Source: Flavobacteriales bacterium UBA4660
Lineage (GTDB): Bacteria > Bacteroidota > Bacteroidia > Flavobacteriales_D > Sanyastnellaceae
Assembly (NCBI GenBank): GCA_002405435.1
Contig: DHLU01000185.1
Location: forward strand, 1,125 to 15,276
Reading direction: 5' to 3'
Length of the DNA: 14,152 nucleotides
Part shown: in pieces, positions 6,657 through 11,700 of the stretch
Layout of the letters: the number at the start of each line of letters is the position of its first letter
Numbering within the stretch: the stretch's first letter is position 1
Notes under the pieces: generated by a model
The model's database searches: none
What the model saw: the letters and a program-made list of their open reading frames with translations, nothing else
What the model was told of the DNA's origin: nothing
Program-made: the position numbers and the translations under genes

Positions 6657-7835
6657 ATGCGGCAAGATCTTTACCAGGGCCATGATTACTATCTCATGGA
6701 CGAGTGGCTGACGGAAGAACATAAACTCATTCGCGAAACAGCCCGGGCTTGGGTGAAGCGCGAAGTATCTCCTATCATCGAAAAGGCCTGGGAAGACGGG
6801 ATTTTTCCGAGACACCTTATTGCCGGGCTCGCTGAAATCGGCGGATTCGGTCCCTACATCCCGGTGGAGTATGGCGGGGCCGGGCTCGACCAGATTGCGT
6901 ACGGACTCATCATGCAGGAACTTGAGCGTTGCGACAGCGGTCTCCGCAGCACCTCTTCCGTGCAGAGTTCCCTGGTGATGTACCCCATCTGGAAATATGG
7001 CAACGAGGAACAACGGCGGAAATACCTGCCCAAACTCGCTACCGGAGAATGGATAGGTTGCTTTGGACTCACAGAGCCTGATTTCGGATCGAATCCGGGT
7101 GGCATGGTCACCAATTTCAAGGACATGGGCGACCATTACCTGCTCAACGGTGCCAAGCTGTGGATCAGCAACGCTCCCTTCGCCCAGCTCGCAGTAGTCT
7201 GGGCCAAGTCGGAAGAGGGAAGAATCCACGGACTGATTGTAGAACGGGGAATGGAAGGTTTCACCACGCCGACCATGCACGGCAAATGGAGTCTGCGCGC
7301 TTCCGATACCGGAGAACTGATTTTTGACAATGTTCGCGTACCGAAAGAAAACCTCTTGCCTAACAAAAGCGGGCTCGGCGCACCGCTCGGTTGTCTCGAC
7401 AGTGCCCGTTATGGTATTGCCTGGGGCGCCATAGGTGCTGCCCTGGACTGTTATGACGTAGCGCTGCGTTACGCCAAGGAGCGCATCCAGTTTGATCGTC
7501 CCATCGGAGGCTTTCAGTTGCAGCAGAAAAAACTCGCGGAAATGATTACCGAAATCACCAAGGCCCAGTTGCTCACCTACCGACTCGGTCAGCTGCGCAA
7601 CGAAGGCAGGGCAACCTCAGCCCAGATTTCACTATCCAAGCGCAACAATGTGAATATGGCCATCAATATCGCTCGCGAGGCACGCCAGATTTTGGGTGGA
7701 ATGGGTATTACCAACGAATACCCCCTGATGCGCCACATGTGCAACCTCGAGAGTGTAATCACTTACGAAGGCACCCATGATGTGCACCTGTTGATTACCG
7801 GTAAAGACGTGACCGGACTGGATGCGTTTAAATAA
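6657..7835 (+). CDS. Acyl-CoA dehydrogenase, glutaryl-CoA dehydrogenase type
   Basis: This 392-residue flavoprotein spans the full acyl-CoA dehydrogenase fold: N-terminal helical (about 15-130), middle beta (134-228) and C-terminal helical (240-390) domains. It follows human GCDH closely through ERCDSGLRSTSSVQSSLVMYP (from Glu90), CFGLTEPDFGSNPGG (135-149), KWSLRASDTGE (210-220), ARYGIAWG (250-257) and ITYEGTHDVH (368-377). Glu371 is the catalytic base and Arg97 corresponds to the residue that binds the glutaryl carboxylate. It should oxidise and decarboxylate glutaryl-CoA to crotonyl-CoA in lysine and tryptophan breakdown, passing electrons to an electron-transfer flavoprotein. Bacteroidota members of this clade are often annotated only as acyl-CoA dehydrogenase, so substrate certainty is moderate. 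No other lysine-degradation gene is nearby. The start ATG fits the family and promoter-like boxes precede it. Confidence 0.93.
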   Translation: MRQDLYQGHDYYLMDEWLTEEHKLIRETARAWVKREVSPIIEKAWEDGIFPRHLIAGLAEIGGFGPYIPVEYGGAGLDQIAYGLIMQELERCDSGLRSTSSVQSSLVMYPIWKYGNEEQRRKYLPKLATGEWIGCFGLTEPDFGSNPGGMVTNFKDMGDHYLLNGAKLWISNAPFAQLAVVWAKSEEGRIHGLIVERGMEGFTTPTMHGKWSLRASDTGELIFDNVRVPKENLLPNKSGLGAPLGCLDSARYGIAWGAIGAALDCYDVALRYAKERIQFDRPIGGFQLQQKKLAEMITEITKAQLLTYRLGQLRNEGRATSAQISLSKRNNVNMAINIAREARQILGGMGITNEYPLMRHMCNLESVITYEGTHDVHLLITGKDVTGLDAFK

Positions 7836-7942
7836 GCAACCGCCGGGGCTTCGCATAATGTGGCCGCTCGCATCCGGGCGTGTGAAACCGGTGGTCAAAA
7901 ATTTGCAAGGGTTCAAGAAATCGGCGTGGCATGCTCTCCTTC

Positions 7943-7966
7943 AACCCGTAAGTGTTGCTCGGGTTT
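7943..7966 (+). terminator. Weak candidate terminator
   Basis: A 6-bp stem AACCCG/CGGGTT (7943-7948, 7960-7965) with an 11-base loop is followed by TTCTTG. It lies about 110 bases after the dehydrogenase stop, and the T-run is short and broken, so this is only a candidate. Confidence 0.3.
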
Positions 7967-8175
7967 CTTGACCTGAAATGGCAGGAGTCTCATGAGCCAT
8001 CTCGACTAAACTGTATATATAAGAAAGGGTTAAACGGGTTGACAATAAGGCCTTCGTCCTCCATCACTCAATTGGCCGGAGAACAACGGGCCTCGAAAAA
8101 TTCATTCTATACCGAAATAATGCAGCCTGTGCCCCATTTTGGTCATTGTTGACAAAAGTCATTCAACATGACGGG
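7967..8175. other. Intergenic stretch with no supported gene
   Basis: I see no coding signal here. A 66-codon GTG frame (7952-8152) has no motif, no ribosome binding site and unnatural composition. The stretch contains AT-rich TATATATA near 8012-8019 and two TTGACA-like strings (8039-8044 and 8149-8154), but none pairs convincingly with a -7 box. Confidence 0.5.
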
Positions 8176-8203
8176 TTGAGTTTCCTTAAAGCGTATATAT
8201 TCG
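8176..8203 (+). promoter_or_regulatory. Candidate Bacteroidota-type promoter far upstream of the surface-protein gene
   Basis: TTG (8176-8178), a 17-base spacer, then TATATTCG (8196-8203), one mismatch from TAnnTTTG. It is the best promoter match in the window. The first ATG downstream (8224) opens only nine codons before TAG at 8251-8253. The next candidate gene starts at 8381 or 8453 and the large gene at 8717. A transcript from here would therefore have a leader of up to about 500 bases. Confidence 0.5.
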
Positions 8204-8380
8204 CCGCCGTTTTGAGTTTGACCATGGAGCTACTCGTGAATTACGGCCGATAGCGTGATCAAACCAATACCTCAGGTTTCAATAAATATCCCGTGTCAGT
8301 GATGGCCTCATGGCTGTTTAATTCGCGAGGGTGTTGACCTGTTGCCTGCTTGACTATTGTTTAACCAAAAATCATAACGA

Positions 8381-8695
8381 GTGCAAACGTTGGATGTTTT
8401 ATCGGAGTGCAGTGCTTGTACTTCTCACAAAATATCTTCACTTTCAGGAAGTGTGCTGCGGCCTGTGGTAGCCTGCCTGGCAACTTTACTCGTATCGGCA
8501 CTGATATCCTGTGCTTCATTAGCGTCTCATACAATTGATCACGGCCAGTCCGTTGTTGGTTGCACGAGTGATTTAGGAAACAACAGCAACCCGGGATTGG
8601 CTGCCGCTCTTCCCGTCACTGTCGAGAAAGTGGCCGGGGATTCACTAACCGGAGGCTTCGTTTACGTCGGTGCCAGTAACTTAGACTTCACATAA
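8381..8695 (+). CDS. Possible small lipoprotein, unrecognised
   Basis: A + frame from GTG 8381 to TAA 8693-8695 gives 104 residues that I do not recognise. Residues 25-44 form an attractive lipoprotein signal: Arg27, a hydrophobic run, then LISC (41-44), which fits the lipobox with Cys44 as lipidation site. If so, the real start may be GTG 8453, giving 80 residues with a 19-residue signal before the cysteine. The mature part is small and polar (Gly, Ser, Asn, Val). The frame is the same as that of the giant gene 21 bases downstream, separated by one TAA and no other stop. It could be a separate small gene or a broken-off piece of a former longer reading frame. There is no ATG start and no usable Shine-Dalgarno site. 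Confidence 0.35.
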   Translation: MQTLDVLSECSACTSHKISSLSGSVLRPVVACLATLLVSALISCASLASHTIDHGQSVVGCTSDLGNNSNPGLAAALPVTVEKVAGDSLTGGFVYVGASNLDFT

Positions 8696-8716
8696 ACCTT
8701 ATATCTAACCAAACAA

Positions 8717-11700
8717 ATGATGCAAACAAATCTACCAACAATTGCCATGACGAATCGCGGATTCGACTCCTGTCTTGGCCTTAGGTGTGCATGGCTGCTT
8801 GTCGCGCTCTTCCTGATAACAGGAAACGCGGCCTTTGCAGTAACAAAAACATCCATCGGCTCCGGCAGCTGGAGCAACGCAGGGACCTGGGCTCCTTCGG
8901 GAGCCCCGGCGGCAGGTGATGATGTGGTAATTGCTTCCGGTCATACCGTATCGTTGACCGCCAACGTTACCATCACCGGATCGCTTACGGTAGATGGTAC
9001 CCTCGACCTCACGCATCTGATCTTGACAGCGGGTTCGCTCAGCGGTTCAGGCACCATCCTCGGCAACCAGCTGATCATTCCCAACGTGTCGGAGTCCAAT
9101 GCTGCCCTTCTCGTCGGCAGCAACAATACCAGCACCACCTTCTCCGGAACCCTGAACGGATCTACCACCATCCTCGTCAAGCAAGGCACGGGAACCCTCA
9201 CACTCAGTGGCGCGAACACGTATGGCGGTGAAACCAAAATCGAGCACGGCACCATCCGCCTGGGCGCCGCGAACTGCATGAGCGACCTTAGTGATGTGTT
9301 GATCCACGCCAATGGCACGTTTGACATGAACGGTTTCGACGAGACCGTGGGTGGTATGCGCAGCTTCAATCCTTTCAACCCCGGCCCGTGGGGCTTCGTC
9401 ACCAACAGCTCGCCCACGTTCGTCACGCTCACCATCCTGAATATCGCCACTGAGCTCCGCAGCGTCATCAGCGGCAACATCAACCTGGTGCTGTCCGGTA
9501 ACGGCGGCAGTATTACTGGTGCCAATACCTACACCGGCACCACGCTCATCTCCGGCGGTATTTGGAACAATCTCCCATACAACGGGTCTTCCCCCTCTAT
9601 TTTCGGGAACAGCTCTACGGTGACCCTTGATGGCCCGAACACCATATTTCAGGTTTGGGCCAATTACCCCATCAACATCGGGGGTACCTTAAAGATCCAA
9701 AACGGCGCAGCCATGTTCTTGTATGCTCCGGTAAGTGCAACCGGTCTGGAGCTGGACGGCGATATGCAAATTGCAGGCACCTATGGCAGTACGATCTCCC
9801 CGGCAACCAACCAGCTTGACCAGTACTTCTCCAGGACTTTTCAGGATGACCCAGACGATCCCTCGACGATTTATACGGCCGCGGGTGATCAGGTCTTGAC
9901 GATCGTGGACTTTTCCAACTGCCCCATGGTGATCGAAGTGGTGACCACCGCGCCGAACCAGACCGTTACCCTGCCACTCAGCGGTAGTGTAAACGTACAG
10001 GTGCAGTGGGGTGATGGTAACATCGATTTTTATGCGGCCGATGCCGACCAGGACCACACCTATGCGGCCGCAGGCACATACACCATCAACATCTCCGGCA
10101 TCCTGACGCAGTTCGGCAACGGCACCAACCCGAATTCACCGGGTAGCTACGCCAATGCCGACAAGATCACACGGGTATTGAACTGGGGTTGCACCGGGCT
10201 TACCAGCCTCTTTGCCGCTTTCCGTAACGCGACCAGCCTGGTCCAATTGCCGACCACCTTCCCGCCCACGGTGACCACCACGGCGCACATGCTGCGGCAG
10301 TGCGATGCCTTCAACCAGGACATCAGCACCTGGGATGTGAGCAATGTGACCAGCATGCGGAGCATGTTTGAGGGCAACAACGCCTTCAACCAGAACATCG
10401 GCGCATGGAACGTGACCAACGTGACGAACATGGGCTGGATGTTCGTGGGCGCCACGGCCTTCAACAACGGCGGCAGCCCGAGCATCGGCAACTGGAGCAC
10501 CGCCAGCGCGACGAGTTTCCGGGCCATGTTTTGGGATTCGGGCTTCGACCAGGCCATCGGCAACTGGCCCATCAGCACGGTGGGCGACTTTAGGGATATG
10601 TTCAATTTTTCCCGCTTATCCCACTGCAACTACAACGCTACCCTGATCGGTTGGGCCGCGCAGCCCGGCAGGCAGACCGGCCGGACCTTCCATGGCGGCA
10701 ATTCCAGGTACAATACCGGAGCCGCCGCAACTGCACGCGCCGCATTGACCGGCACATCGTCATGGACCATCACGGACGGAGGCGTGCTCAACTGGAGCCT
10801 GACTTCCGCAGCCGGCACCGATAACCAGAGTGTGTCGATCAACACGCCGATTACCCCGATAACTTACAGCTTTGACGGGGTGGAGACTGCCGTATTTACC
10901 GGTCTGCCCGCCGGCGTTACAGGATCTGTATCCTCCGGCGTAGCTACGATCAGCGGCACGCCTACTGCGGCGGGTTCGTACAATTACTCAGTAGACGCCT
11001 GTGGTGTGCTCACCGGTACTTTAACCGTTATTGTGGTCAGCAACGAACTTTATGTAAACGATAACAGCCAGAGCGGTGACGTATATACAACGGCTGTTGG
11101 TAGCGATACCAACCCCGGAACGGCCGCTGCACCATTTGCTACTATCGGTAAAGCGATACAGGTGGCACAGAGTGGAAACACTATTTATGTAGATGCGGGT
11201 AGCTACGCGGAGAACCTGACCGTAAACAATAAAAACCTGATCTTCCTAGGTCCTAACGCAGCCCTGAACAACGCCAACGGCACACGGGTTCCAGAGGCGG
11301 TGGTTACGGCAGCAACGAACTCCTCGTTGTTCTCCTTTGCATCAAACGTTACCAGCTACACTATCGATGGTTTCAAGCTGGTGGGTGCTGATTACAGCAA
11401 CGATGTGAACGGAAGTATCATCTTCGCCGTTGGCAATGGTACAGTCAGTAACATTCTCAACAACATCCTGGAGATTTCCAGTAATGACACCTATGCCAAG
11501 CGATATATCTGGCTGGGACAGACAGGAAGTTCAAATAGCAGCGGTAGTGACTTCATCTCAGGCAGCATCAGCCACAATAGCTTTACAGCTTTAGGTACTG
11601 GTAAGGGCTTTGCAGGGATAACCATGCAGAAGTGGTCACAGAATTTCAATATTACGGGCAACAAGTTTGCAAGTATGAAGGGCCATCGTAACCTGCTTAT

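Noticed and set aside
6354..7280. 308-codon minus-strand frame
   Set aside because: It is antisense to the end of the epimerase and the dehydrogenase, both clearly real, and has no recognisable domain.
7952..8152. 66-codon + frame starting with GTG
   Set aside because: No motif, no ribosome binding site, and composition unlike the neighbours. It is probably chance in a non-coding gap.
8446..8455. Shine-Dalgarno AGGAAG before GTG 8453
   Set aside because: The motif ends only one base before the GTG, too close to work, so it was not used to fix the start.
7836..8716. tRNA, rRNA or insertion-sequence remnant in the long gap
   Set aside because: No cloverleaf-like segment, no transposase similarity and no terminal inverted repeats could be seen.
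8941..9525. 194-codon minus-strand frame, and similar ones at 10147-10629 and 11896-12213
   Set aside because: They are shadows of the continuous surface-protein frame, which accounts for the whole stretch with recognisable modules.
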